Assembly (NCBI GenBank): GCA_018398765.1
Contig: JAHBMJ010003129.1
Coordinates: 1 to 64,000, forward strand
From: Chromera velia
Taxonomy: Eukaryota > Sar > Chromeraceae
DNA length: 64,000 bases
Reading direction: 5' to 3'
The position numbers and the translations under genes were made by a program. This document shows positions 34,171 through 45,700 of the stretch, piece after piece. Numbering within the stretch: position 1 is the first letter of the stretch; the number at the start of each line of letters is the position of its first letter. The notes under the pieces were generated by a model. That model had not been told where the DNA came from. It did no database searches and saw only the letters and a program-made list of their open reading frames with translations.

Positions 34171-35747
34171 TTTCCGCCTCTTCCTTCTCTGAAGCTGTCT
34201 TGTGTGATGACTTCTCTCGTCCCAACTGAAGATGGAAAAGAATGCCCTGCCATCTTGTCACCAACACCCAAAAATTTGATGGATGAGGGAACGAATAAAG
34301 GGGCGCGGGAGAAGCCTCTCTGACAGCTGCTCTTTTGATGCCTCACGCGAATAGACAGACACTCAGACTGCCACTTCCCTCTCTCTGTTGAGCCTCTTGC
34401 CCCCCTGACTCTCTGGTATATACACGAGCCAAGAAAAAAGTAAGCGTGCGCATGAGAAAGGCTTTCTTATTCGGTGTTGCCCTTCTTCCTTCAGGGCGTG
34501 GCTACCGCTCCCCTGATCTTCTCTGCGGCAGGTTCCCAAACAGGGAGCTCCGGGAGGGAGACGGAGAGGGAGGTGGCAGGGCTGGTATCGAGAAAACTTC
34601 GGGGAGAGGGGGACCTTCAAAAGGTCTGTTCTGCCATTTCCTTCCTTGTCTGGGGACCTATGGGATGTTTTAGTTTTGCTTCGTTTGCAGACTTGCAGAA
34701 AGCCAAAAATGTGCTACGTGTGTCTGGGGAGAGTGCACGGTGGTTTCTTCTCTGCTGCCCGAGGTTCTTCCTTGTGTAATCCATTGTGGTTGGATGTTTC
34801 CCGCACAGTGCGGTTGTTGCCAGTGACGCGGTACTCACGAAGAAACAACTTTTGTTCTTTGTCTGCTTTTGATGAGAAACGTTGCGTGGTCTGAGATTTG
34901 GAAGTTTTCCGGGACGGCTCGTCTTCGTACCGTTTCCCTTTTCATAGGAGAATTTGGCAAGTGCTCTGAGAGTTGGATCGACTGTCAGAGTAGGAGCGGA
35001 GGCCTCCGAGTGGGTGCCTGATTCGTCATTTGGGGAAATCTTGTGGCTGTGCTTTGTTGGCATGAGAGCATTCTCATTTCCAGCATACTGTTTAGTCTTT
35101 TCCTCCGATTGTTTGGGCTGCCTCGTGAATCCTCATATCCGAGTGCAAAGAGAATCTCTTTTATGGCTCTTGAAAAAGTGATTTTGCTTTTTTACTGCAC
35201 AAACGGGTGCATCCATCCAATGTGCAGGCCGCTCAGCTGATCGAGGGGGGGCTCGGGCTGCAACGAACGCGCGCAGCGGTGGGACTCCATTGCAGGCAAG
35301 TCCAGGGCGTGTATTGTGAAAGTTTTCTGCATGGGTGCCCTCCCGTGTGAGTGTCCACAAGTGTGCCCCCCTCCGTGTGCGCGTGTGTGTACCCGTTTGC
35401 AGGCGTGCGTGTGTGTGTGTGTGTGTGTGTGTGGGTGTGTGTGTGTTTGTGTCCATGTCGGTGTCCGTGTGCGTGCGTACCCGTGTCTGTTCTCCTCGGT
35501 AGTCTATTGGTACGTCAACGCGCCCACTATGTTTCTGGCACATTTTCCATTTCTTTTGCAAATCTTTCCCTTGCTGCATGAGTTGCCGCTCGCTAGTTTG
35601 CACGTGAATTTCGCATCCCTTCGTGCATGCAGACGCACTCTCGATCTCTTGAAAGAGGTTCCGCCTGGCCACGACGGCCGTCCAAATGTGTTTGTGAGGG
35701 GACTTGCGGCTCTTTTACTCCACACCGTAACAAGAACAAAAGGATGA
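32420..35747 (+). CDS. COQ1: Long-chain (solanesyl/decaprenyl-type) polyprenyl diphosphate synthase
   Basis: Extends an allylic diphosphate with isopentenyl diphosphate to make the side chain of ubiquinone. Six exons join without frame conflict: 32420-33323, 33619-33686, 33958-34032, 34495-34623, 35228-35295 and 35633-35747, giving 452 residues. The Arg-rich, acid-poor N-terminus (MHRAVQTLPRAARHICRAHL) suggests mitochondrial import. The first Asp-rich motif is LMHDDVIDAADKRRG, preceded by PGKRVRPLL. The second is YDDLLDMTSSAEKLGKP, encoded by the third exon. QRTRAA and LDLLKEVPPG match the conserved C-terminus. The exon 5 to 6 join needs a GC donor (TGCAG then GCAAGT at 35296). With it the spacing between the TR and PPG motifs is as I recall it for the family. 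Other donors are GTCCGT, GTCTGT, GTGAGG and GTCTGT. Chain length cannot be read from sequence; a plastid (plastoquinone) role is a less likely alternative. The symbol is by homology. Confidence 0.92.
34045..34175. repeat. (TTTC)n microsatellite
   Basis: TTTTC then TTTC tandem units in the third intron of the polyprenyl synthase gene, close to the donor rather than the acceptor. Confidence 0.93.
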
Positions 35748-36327
35748 CCTCATTGCTGCACTGGCACCTAGACTGGCACAGCCGCACAGATATAAAACTA
35801 TATATTTCGATGATGGTTTCGATCGCTCAAAAAGATTATAGTTCCCAAAATTCCTTAAAAAAATTCTAAAGAAATTGGTAGATATCTGTCTGAATGCATA
35901 CAATAGTAGGTGCAATCGAGATAAGTGCGCATAGAGGGATGCATAGCTATAAATGCATAGATTCCATCATATCCAGCGGCTCCTATGACAACGAAACATT
36001 CGGAATCATTTAAGTCACTGCCAGTTACTGCCAGTGAATCAAATTTATGTCAGTGTTGCTAGTGGAGTTTGTGCGGCTAACTGTTGGATACATATCATAA
36101 TTGCAGGTGTGCCGAAAGGATCCTAGACTAGATCTTAGATTCTAAACCTAGAACTACAAAGTCGATATCGAAACCAAATGCTAGACAGCGCCTTATACAG
36201 ACAGATAACGACAGCTAGTACAAAATGATAATTATGATTAACACTTAAATAAATTTACAAATTATACTACAAATGCTGAATTAAATGACCAAATCGATTG
36301 GTCTTGTACCTAGTTTTTTGCTTTGAG
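35748..36327. other. Convergent spacer, AT-rich, no gene seen
   Basis: Separates the 3' ends of the polyprenyl synthase and LRR genes. AT-rich, with no reading frame of note and no clear inverted-repeat element. Confidence 0.6.
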
Positions 36328-39175
36328 TCAAGAATCTACCATTTCAGGAAATCCCTTTCTCAGCCACACAGTTGCAACATGGCTAATCCTGTTTCGTCGA
36401 AGATTCACTTTCGACAGGGAGGGAATCCTCCTTGAGGCAAGGAAATCTGCCAAACTCTCTGCCCCCCCATCAGAGAGACTGTTTCTCTGCAGGTCGAGAA
36501 GGTCCAACGGAGGGGGGGTGCGATTGGTCCAGGCATTGAGAAGTGCCTTCAGACCGTCATTACTGAGCGATGACTCATAAATGCTTAACATCCTCAACCC
36601 CGGAAGCTTCTGAGCGTCAAGCGCTTCAGAAAGAGCCGCTTCTTCGGATTGGAGGGAGATTTGTCGGAGCGACAGCTCACGGAGGGAAGAGAGTTTGCCG
36701 CTCCGAAGCCCCGCACACAGGGCGCGGGACCCGGAACGGTCTTGAATGCCCTCGACCTGCAGAACCTGCAGTTTGGACAGATAAGTGGAAGCCAGGGCAA
36801 CACAGAAGGTTGCCACCTTTGCGGACGCATCGAGATCGGGGGGATCATCGGGATCGCAGAACTGCACCTCAACCCGCCGCAATGAGGCGGCATGGGGGGA
36901 GCCGAGGGTGTTAGCGAGAAGTTGCATTTCCTGCAATCCCGTGTCTTTTAGGTTCAGATTCATTTCTGTCAAGCACGGCACTTTGCCTGCAGTCACGAGA
37001 CGAGAGAGCTGCGGGCTACAGCGGTGCACGTGGGGGGTGGTTTCTAATTTCTTAAGGGATGGGAGACAATGTGAACCCCTCAAAATCCCTCCGAAAAACG
37101 CCTGAATTCTTTCTGCAGGGGGTCCATAGCAAAACTTAAGAAACAGTTCTTCTAGGAATTTCATGGCGGCCCCTGAATGGGTCAACGCCCCCCCCAACGC
37201 TTCTGCGGTGGCTGCGGACGTAAATCTGCAGTCGGCAGACAATTTTTGCAAATATGAAATGTGACCTGAACGAATCCCCTCAGCGAGACGAGAAATGGCG
37301 GTCTCATGGCCAGCAGAATACTCAGTCTGCAGGTCGAGTTCCATTCTCATTAAGGCAGGGGGAGAATTCCCGACACACAGCCCTTCACAGAGAGCAGAAA
37401 GCAGTTCGGAATCATACACGGTCAAGCGCACACGACGCAGGGACGGGGCCTTGCCGGTGCTCAGAACCTCACCGAGCGCTGAGCCCCCTTCCCCACTCGC
37501 GCACGACACTTCTAGATCCAAATCTTCAACCAACGGCATGCCACCCCCACCCAGACCCTCTGCTAACCCCACAACACCCCCATCACTTTCATCGTCCACA
37601 GGGCAATCGCATCTCAGCTTCAACTTCCTCAGAGAGGAAGCCCCCCCCGACCCCAACGCCCTCCCCAATGACGACATTGTTGCAGATCGAAGGTAACCAG
37701 CCCAAACATCAAGATGGAGGGTCTCAATCTTCCCCACCTTCCCTTCCCCCACTGCCCTGGCAAGGGCCTCCACTGCCTCATCACAAAGCATTTCTGAGAC
37801 ATATGAAGAAATGCAAACCTCAATCGTGCGGAGAGCGGGTGTTTTGTCGTGGGCAGTGGCCTCAAAAATTGCCTTCATGTGCTGAAACGACAAATCTAGA
37901 CGCTCTCCTAACCTGATGCGGCACAGCTGAGAGAGACGGCCGTTGTGCAGGGCATTTGCAAGGGCCTGCATGCCTGTTTCCTCTTCCCCTTCACCCACCC
38001 GTCCCTCATTCTCGCCCGACAGATCGAGATCTTCGAGGAGAGGAGCACCCCCCTCTCCGAGAGCGTTTGCGAACGCCGCGGTTTCCTCGGAACTCATCTC
38101 TGTGTCAGAGAGCTTGAGGACTCGCAGTTTCGGGAAACGACCGGCGGCCACAACAGCCGCAGCAGAAACACGCTCTGGCGCCCCCTCAACCCCGAGCTGT
38201 TCATCAAACAAACTGTTTTCACTCAGGTCTAATTCCTCCAACTCTGTCAGCTGGGTGGTGGAAAGCAACGCTGAGAGCGGAGCGTAGTCTCTCTTTTGTT
38301 GCACCGAACCGGGACTAATCGGTGTGAGAGACAGGCTGTTGTTCTTCAAAAGCAAAACCCGCAGGAGAGGAACCGCACCTACCTCACATACCCCAGCCAC
38401 CAAATGTTTGAACCCCCCCGCCCCCATGTCATTCCCCTCCAAATCAAGGGAGCGCAGGGAGGTGACCCTCTTTTCTTTCAAGGCCTTTGCCAGGGCCTCC
38501 ACCCCCTTTGCCTTCGCCCCCGTACGAGCGAGATTCAGGGACTGAAGGGGGGCAGCGAGACCGCTCGCGAGCGCCCGCACCCCCAGGGGTCCGAGGGGAT
38601 TGTCGCTGAGGTCCAGACTTAGAAGGGAGGGGAGCCAACGAGCAGTGACGGCAGCGCTGAGTGAGTCCATCGAGACGCTGCGGAAACTGTTGCCTGCAAT
38701 CGACAGAAAGAAACATCGGTTGGGAGCCAGAGAAGCACTTATTCATAGAGTCAAGCTAGGCAGATTGCTTGGAAGGATCGTACGGAATCAACGGCAGAAA
38801 AGTTGAGGTCAGGATAGACACAGGTCCACTATGAAAATGTCGGATTACGTTTTCGGCTTGACGAGAAAGAGAGCAGACAAAAGAGGAATTCGCATCCCAC
38901 GACACCATTCATTTGATGCGAAGGCGAGCCAGCACTCATCTGTGACTGTGCACTCCCCCTTCTCATGTTTCTCTCGAGAAAAGCTGCAAAAGAAAAGCCG
39001 AGAAACCTTTCAGGCATCAGCAGGAAGGAAATGGCAGAAAGACAAGTAAAAATGGGCGAGCTGTCATGGCAAAATGCGAAAAACTTCTCGTCAGAAAGAC
39101 CTTTCAGATCGAGGAACTCCAAGGAGGGCGGAAGTGATGGGAAAAAAAGCGGGTAATCGTTCAGGTCACATTCTG
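36328..39175 (-). CDS. Leucine-rich-repeat protein (ribonuclease-inhibitor-like), 5' end incomplete
   Basis: Two exons are well supported: 38693-36328 (stop) and an upstream one, about 39175-39101, joined by a GTCTTT donor so that LEFLDLK continues into GNSFRSVSMDSLS, restoring one LRR unit. The main exon codes about 788 residues of tandem repeats of the form LxxLxLxxN-LGxxGxxALA, for example LLSLDLSDNPLGPLGVRAL near the start and LDLLDLQRNSLSDGGAESLA near the end. Repeats in the middle are longer and more diverged. There is no signal peptide, membrane helix or catalytic domain in this part, so a cytosolic protein-binding scaffold is likely. Further 5' exons must exist between 39.2 and 41.6 kb, and a possible first exon begins with Met at 41619 (MFSITDWSAKIRKERENVE) and ends at a GTCTGT donor near 41533. 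Confidence 0.8.
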
Positions 39176-39406
39176 CACTCACAATGCATGCATGCATGCA
39201 CAAAGCTTGTCTGCAGACCAGAAGAGCGGAAGCTTCGAAATCAGAAGGAAAAAGGGGCAAAATTTGAAACCTTCGGAACATGCACTCCCGACCTTCCCCG
39301 CGTGAACCTGTACCTCCAGATTGTCACCGACGCCATGAGAGGTCATACATTTCGGGGCAGCACCTTCACGCCTATACAGACGATACTTACTTACTTACTT
39401 ACTTAC

Positions 39407-39442
<36 letters not shown>

Positions 39443-41619
39443 AGAGAGGGAGAGAGAGAGAGAGAGACAGAGAGAGAAGTGTTTCACACGGTTTCACGCG
39501 AGCACCCACGCGCACACATGCCTCGCACAGACGCGCGCTGCACAGCACACACATGCAAGGTCGAGCTAGACTGAAGGACTGTACGCCAGACTCACTGCTG
39601 GCAATGAGGGTCTTCAATGAGCAGGACATTCCCCCCGTAGCCCCTCCCCCTTCTCCCCCCGATTTCAGACGCTGGAGGAAGGATGCGAGGACGGGCAGGG
39701 AGGACGGAGTGCAGACACCCGGCCCTGCACGCAGGGGGAGAGACAGACAGGGGAAACGGTCTTTCACAAAGGAGTTGGTTCCCTGTCGGTGTTTTCACAC
39801 ATCTATTTCTTCAAAGAGAAAGTCATGATTCTCGCTTATGCCCTGAACGGGGGAATATACAGAGTCTTCGGGCACGAGAAAAGATTTTCTTCGGCGGAAG
39901 AGAACAAGTGAAGACCCCACCCTCTAGATGCATTTCCCTCCCCTCCCCTCCCCAACACACACGCACTCAGGGTGCTGGGGGTTGGAGAAAGAGAGGCCCG
40001 ATCAAGAATGCAGGCTGAGGCTGATCGGCTGACCGCACTTCAAAGTCTGCAGAGGAGCAGGCCCCGCGGGAAGGGAAGAGAGAAGGAACCTCAGTTTCCG
40101 AGCACCCAGTGAGAAGTCTGCATGCATGCAACCACAAGTCAGGGCCAAGCAAAAACTCGCACATGGATTTACGTGTAAACACTCGGAAGCCCTTCTGTAG
40201 AACTCTGCCGAAGAGCCACCGAACGGACAACCCACGGCAAGCTGGGGCAGGGAAGCAGGCTGTGAGGAAAATGACAGCAGCGAAAAGCGATGAATCGCTA
40301 TTGGGTGGAGACGAGGCTGTCTCATATCTTCTTTCCCCGTCTCCTTCACCAAGAAAATTAAGTGGAACCAGAAGGAACGGGAGGTGCATGGGGACGTACC
40401 AAGCAAGTAGACACGAAGAAAAAAGAGGGAGCCAACAGGGGGCCGGTCAGGAGGAACGGGCGAGGCAGAGCAGAAGAAAGAAACAGAAGGAAGGATGAAG
40501 CACAGAAGAAAGAGCCCACCCACCCACCCGACAGATCCAGACATTCGAGGGGCAAAGCGGAACGGCCCTGCAGATCTCAGAGTACAGCAGATAAACGGAG
40601 CGAAGAAAACGAAAGAGAGGGATGGGATCGCATTTTTTGACTCAACTTTCAAAACGCCCTCGTGCGCTTTGGATCCACCAGCAGATTTACCTACACAGAC
40701 AGGCAGGCACCGACTGACAGCCTTCTTCTCCTTTTGTCGAAAAAAGGGAGGCATGACAAGCGGACACGACAGACGAACCGACAGGGACGTGCCTGGATAG
40801 ACCGAAAATTAAGCACATAGAGGGATGCGGCTATCGCGCATGAAGACGGGCAGCACATGCACCAGTCAGTCGGATGGGTAGAGATCGACAGATCCCCCAA
40901 AAGAATTTCCCTTTCCCCAGACCGTTCTCATGAAATGCAGGAGGACGCATCCCAGCCCAAACCCTTCCCTGTGGGAGCAGAGGTAGGAGATTTCCTGCAG
41001 GACGAAGCAAGCACGCGATGCCGTTCAAAGGCAACAGGGAAGAATTCCTTCCTGTACAAGAAACAAGACAATCCCTTGTGCAAATCTACGCAGAGGTTTT
41101 TTTCGGCAAAAATGACAGGCGGGAAGCGCGTCATAAAATTTAGAGAGAGAGATTTCCCAGAAGAATTCAAGAAGACAACCAAAAAAGAAAACGAGGAGTC
41201 TGGTTTTTTATCACACACGAGCAAAAAACAAATGTCGACCTCAGTATCTCACAAGTCACTGCAAAAGGCTGCCATCGGGAATGGGGGCAGGTTCACTCGG
41301 CACCAGCAAAACCGCTCAGACAAATTTAACGCCAATACAAGCACTCGCCTGAGCATTCGTAAGCGTGTGGCCAAAAGCAGCAGAGAGCACAGGATCCGGA
41401 GTTTGAGCCGACTGCGCTCCTAGTTCCTGAGCTCCCGCTGTTTCTTCTGCAGACAGACGGCATAAGGAACAAAGGTACACGTTTACAGAAAAGAGGGACA
41501 AACGGAGACGGGAAAGTGACAAAAACAGACCGGGAGCGGATCCGTGCAATCTTGTGGCTGGTCTCGACATTTTCCCTCTCTTTTCGGATTTTCGCGGACC
41601 AATCAGTGATGGAGAACAA
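39176..41619 (-). other. Probable 5' exons and introns of the LRR gene
   Basis: No confident gene of its own. On the reverse strand there are LRR-like or coding-like scraps (LQRLKSGGEGGG and LKTLIAS near 39690-39590) and a plausible first exon 41619-41533. A compound (TTAC)n(AC)n(GA)n repeat sits at about 39390-39470. The 188-residue forward open frame at 40857-41423 lacks any domain feature and is treated as spurious. Confidence 0.35.
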
Positions 41620-42725
41620 TGGAGAACATCAGCAGTTTTTCAGCGGCGTTCAGGATGCGTTCAGATGACAGATGTGAAAGTTCCCCTCAGCCATCCCACA
41701 ATCCAGCTGGGGCATTTTTTTGGGCTCATGGTTTCTTGCTTCCGCTCCCGCGGGTCCGAAGGCCGCGGAGCCGCGTCCGTGATACCCGGCCGGGCCAGGT
41801 GGCCCAGCCGCCCAGCGCCGCGCGGCTATAGCCGCGCCACGCCGAATTGCGCGCAAGACATGCCGGGGCCTTATTTGCGGACTGGTACTGTAAGGAGTCC
41901 ACGGTGTCCACCCGCTGACGGCGAATCTATCGATATGTGCATTCATATGAAGCTTGGAAGCCAATGAAAGGAGAAAGAGGACTGACATTTAATCAAGCTC
42001 TGACAGTTTCATGTGAAAAAAAAGGTGATCAAATCGAGGAGACGGCATTGAGACGTTGTCCCCTCGACTCGCCGGTTAGCAAGTATTACCAGAATTAATT
42101 CGGTCCACAATCTTGCGTGACAACTGCAAGTGTTGAGGGCTCATTCCTCAAAGAAAAGTTTTGAGGAAAGCGAGTCTGTGACAGGTTCGAAGGATTCGCG
42201 TTTATCTGTCTCCATTGGATCGAAATGCTGAGCGAGACAGAAAAGATGGACGGACACACCTGCCGGGAAGAAGCGACTCCTTCCTCCATTCGCTACATCA
42301 AGTCAGCTGCTTTCTTATTAATAATCAGGAGTGTGTTCACGAGTGCTCCGTATTTGATGCGACCCGATGGTGCACCTAGAAGCGCTGCTCTGCCTTCCTA
42401 ATGCATATCTGTTGGTTTTGCCGTCTCCTGCAAACGTCTCCTTTTCGCCCATGGTTCTCCCACTTTTGTGCGCTTGTTGCCGTATTTCTGCCTGGAATGC
42501 TCCTAATTGTTTTGATAAAGGTTTTTCCTTCCTTTTTGGTACTGCCCCCCTTTCGGTCTGTCCGTGCTGCCCCCCTCCTTTAACTTTTCCCTCTGCGGCT
42601 CGATTTCCATCCTTTCCCTCTGCTTTGACGTCCTACGAGAACAGGACGTGCAGCATGTCGTCATATTCAGAGAATCATTTTTGTCGTTCCCTGTATCAGT
42701 AGAGGTGCCTGAGTGTCGAACATGC
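41620..42725. promoter_or_regulatory. Divergent intergenic region with a GC-rich island
   Basis: Lies between the probable start of the LRR gene and the RCC1 receptor gene. A GC-rich island spans 41741-41870, with palindromic pieces CCCGGCCGGG and GGCTATAGCC, followed by TATCGATAT at 41928-41936. No coding sequence is supported until the receptor's first exon at 42726. Confidence 0.45.
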
Positions 42726-45700
42726 ATGCGCTCTTCCTGCAGAGGCTTCAGGCGGCTTCAACACCGACTCGAACGTCGCCTGCGTCCCGTTCCATCGACC
42801 GTTTTCTTTACGTCTACCTCTGGAAGGTTCTATCAGCAGTTGTGCCTGCTGATTTTCACCGCAATGTTTCTCACATGCTCCGAAGGTCAGTTCGGCTGTG
42901 TGAGACGGCGTGAATAGAGAGACATCGGCACGGAGTTTGGACAAAGAGATTCCGCTTGATCCAAAGCTTTGGCTGCTTTCACGCTCAATTGCATCACCAT
43001 GCACTTCTAGTCTCTCCCTCTGGGGTAGCAGCTGACATGTTCGAGAAGGTGTCGTTGCAAGATGAAGGCTGTCTTGCTTGCGGTACTGAAGACATAATTG
43101 TTTTCTCCTGAGTGTAGTGATTTTGGGTGCTTGCCCTCTAAATAGATAATTCAGAGTCCTCCTGACTTGACAGTCTTGTCTCATGCCACTTTGCTTCTCT
43201 TCTCCACGTTTTCCACCTTCGGATCGACCTTCAATGACCACAAAAGATGCTTGATTTGCTCTTTGTTTTTTGCTTCTCCCCGACACTCCCCGTTCTTGCT
43301 GCACTCAGCAGCTGCCCCGCCAACAAGACTTATTGCACAAGGGAGTAGGCACACTCTCGCGTTGAACGACGAAGGAGAGGTTTCTGCTTTCGGCTCCAAC
43401 GGGTCCGGACAGCTCGGTTTGCCAGAAGAAGAAGATGGGAGTGTCCCAACAAAAGTCCCGGGGATGTCTCATGTTGTTGACATCTGTGGGGGTGGAACCT
43501 CTTGGAAAGGTGAAGGCTTTTCGCTTGTGCTTTTGAGAAATGGAACCGTACTCTCATTCGGTGTGAACAGCTCAGGCGAGTTGGGACGCAGGGATGCGGA
43601 GGTCGAGGGAGAGGAATCCAGCCAACGGAACTGGCAGCCTCGGCCTGTAGAGGGGCTGGAGGGGGAGAACGTAACGGCGGTGGAGTGTGGAGTTTCTCAC
43701 AGGTCTGTTGTGGTCTCTCTGCGTGTTCAGCACCCGAATCCTCCTTGAGTGAAGAGCCTTCCGTGTTCTGTGTGATCAGTTCTGCCATTTGCCACACACG
43801 TCTCCCTGTGTCTGTGCTGCCTTTGAACTCTCTTCACCAGACCTTCGCGCCTCCCGCCGCTCCATAATTTGTCTTTTCAGGTTTTCTTTTCTTTAAATTA
43901 AATCTGCCGCCTGAAAGTCTGCGTGCTGTCTGCCACCTGAATATCCGACACCCTGAGTGTGTGCTGCTTTCTTCCTGGCTTTCTTGCAGCGCTGCGGTTA
44001 CCGCAGACGGCAAGCTGTTCATGTGGGGAAATCTGCGCCACACACATTCTCATAGGGAAGACGCACTGCCAGTCTATCGGACGGCCACCTTGGTTCGCTC
44101 AGGTCCCCTTGCACACGAGAACGTCACTCAGGCTGCGCTTGGGCGTTATCATACTATGATTGTGTGTGAGTCTGGGAGGGCATACTTTTTTGGGAATAAG
44201 GTGCGGGCTGAGGACGGCACGTGGACTCCCGTGGAGTTGGTGTTGGAGGGATTGCAGGAGGAAGAAAGAATTGTTTCCGCGGCCGCGGGTGGCCGCTATT
44301 CTCTCCTTTTGACCTCTCTCGGGCGAGTGTTAAAAATCAGGTCATCGTGGAATCCAAATGACGGCTATACAAAATTAGATGTCCCCCGGAAGGTTGTTGA
44401 GGTTGCGGCAGGCTCAAAGCATTTCTTTATCCGTCTTGAGGATGGAAGGGTCTATTCTTTTGGAGGACACAACAGCAATGACTATGGTCAGCTGGGAGTT
44501 GGGGGTCCTGCATCCCTTGAACTTCATTGGCGTGATCAGATATCTCAACCCCGATTGGTCCCTCAAATATCGGCGCAAAGGCTGTGGAAAGGGGGGGTGT
44601 CGATGTCTTCTTCCTTTCTGGTCACAAAGGGGGGGGTATACGCAGCAGGAAGCAACTGGTTCGGGGAGCTCGGCCTGGGAAAGGGCAGCGTCAACAAGAC
44701 AACTTCTTTCCTGCCGATTCCTGGTGAGTGATCGCTTTATTGGGGGTGGAGAAAGAGAGAGACATTTGTGCGCCTTGGCGAAGGCAAACAGACTGCCCAC
44801 TTCTCTTGACAAATCTTCCACAGTCTTCGGGCGAGGTCTCCATGCAGCTAATCGCTGACGCAATTGTAGAAATGCATGACTCTCGCACATTTTCTTTCCC
44901 CTTTTCTCGCATGCCGTTATGCTTACTCGCAGCGCTGGACGTAGATGAGTGCAAGCTGGGGGGTTGCGATGCAACGGCATCATGCACCAACACGCTCGGG
45001 TCTTTCTCTTGTGAGTGCCCCGATGAAACATCCAGCAGTGGGGGCGGTGCCTTGTGTGGTCAGTCAGCCTGCGGACCAAAAAGTCAAGACGTGCACAGTG
45101 ACCTCATTTTGCAAATGTCCTGATGCGAAGAGAAACAAACAAACTTCTATTCGGTACAGCCGTGTACGTGTCTGCTTGCCCAACTGCTTGCCTGCCTGCT
45201 TGCCTTCCGGCTTGCCTGCCTGTATCTGCCTTTCCTGCTGCTTACTGTACTATTTCTCTATCATGTAGGCAGTTTTTCTGCTTACCCATCTAACTTCAGA
45301 GCGAGCAAGGACAAAAAAGACGGGAATCCTTTCGTTTGGTTTTTCGTGCTGCTTTCCTTCCTTCTCGACTTCTTTTCTGTCTGAAGGCTCCTCTGCGAGT
45401 GCGAAGTGGGTCCGGATACAGAGAGGAAAGGCAGAAAAGAAGCACCGTTGAGTTGTCTGAGCGACCGGTCTGGCAGTCTGGTTGTCCTGCTGCTCGGTTG
45501 CATGTCAGCCTTCTCCCTGAGAGCCGGTACCCAAAGATTGATTGGGTCTGCGAGTTGGACGGAGTATTAAAACTGTGTCTGTCTTGTTGAAAGGGTGTCT
45601 CTGAGGCCTCGGCTGGTTCTCGCATATGTCGAGTGAATGCTCAGTTGCCGATGTGTGTTTCCATATCCGCTCAAATGCTGTCGAACGAACAAGCTGCCGT

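Noticed and set aside
37254-37916. 220-residue forward open frame
   Set aside because: Antisense to the LRR repeats; Pro/His/Thr-rich artefact.
40857-41423. 188-residue forward open frame
   Set aside because: No domain, signal or membrane feature; lies in the probable 5' intron region of the reverse-strand LRR gene.
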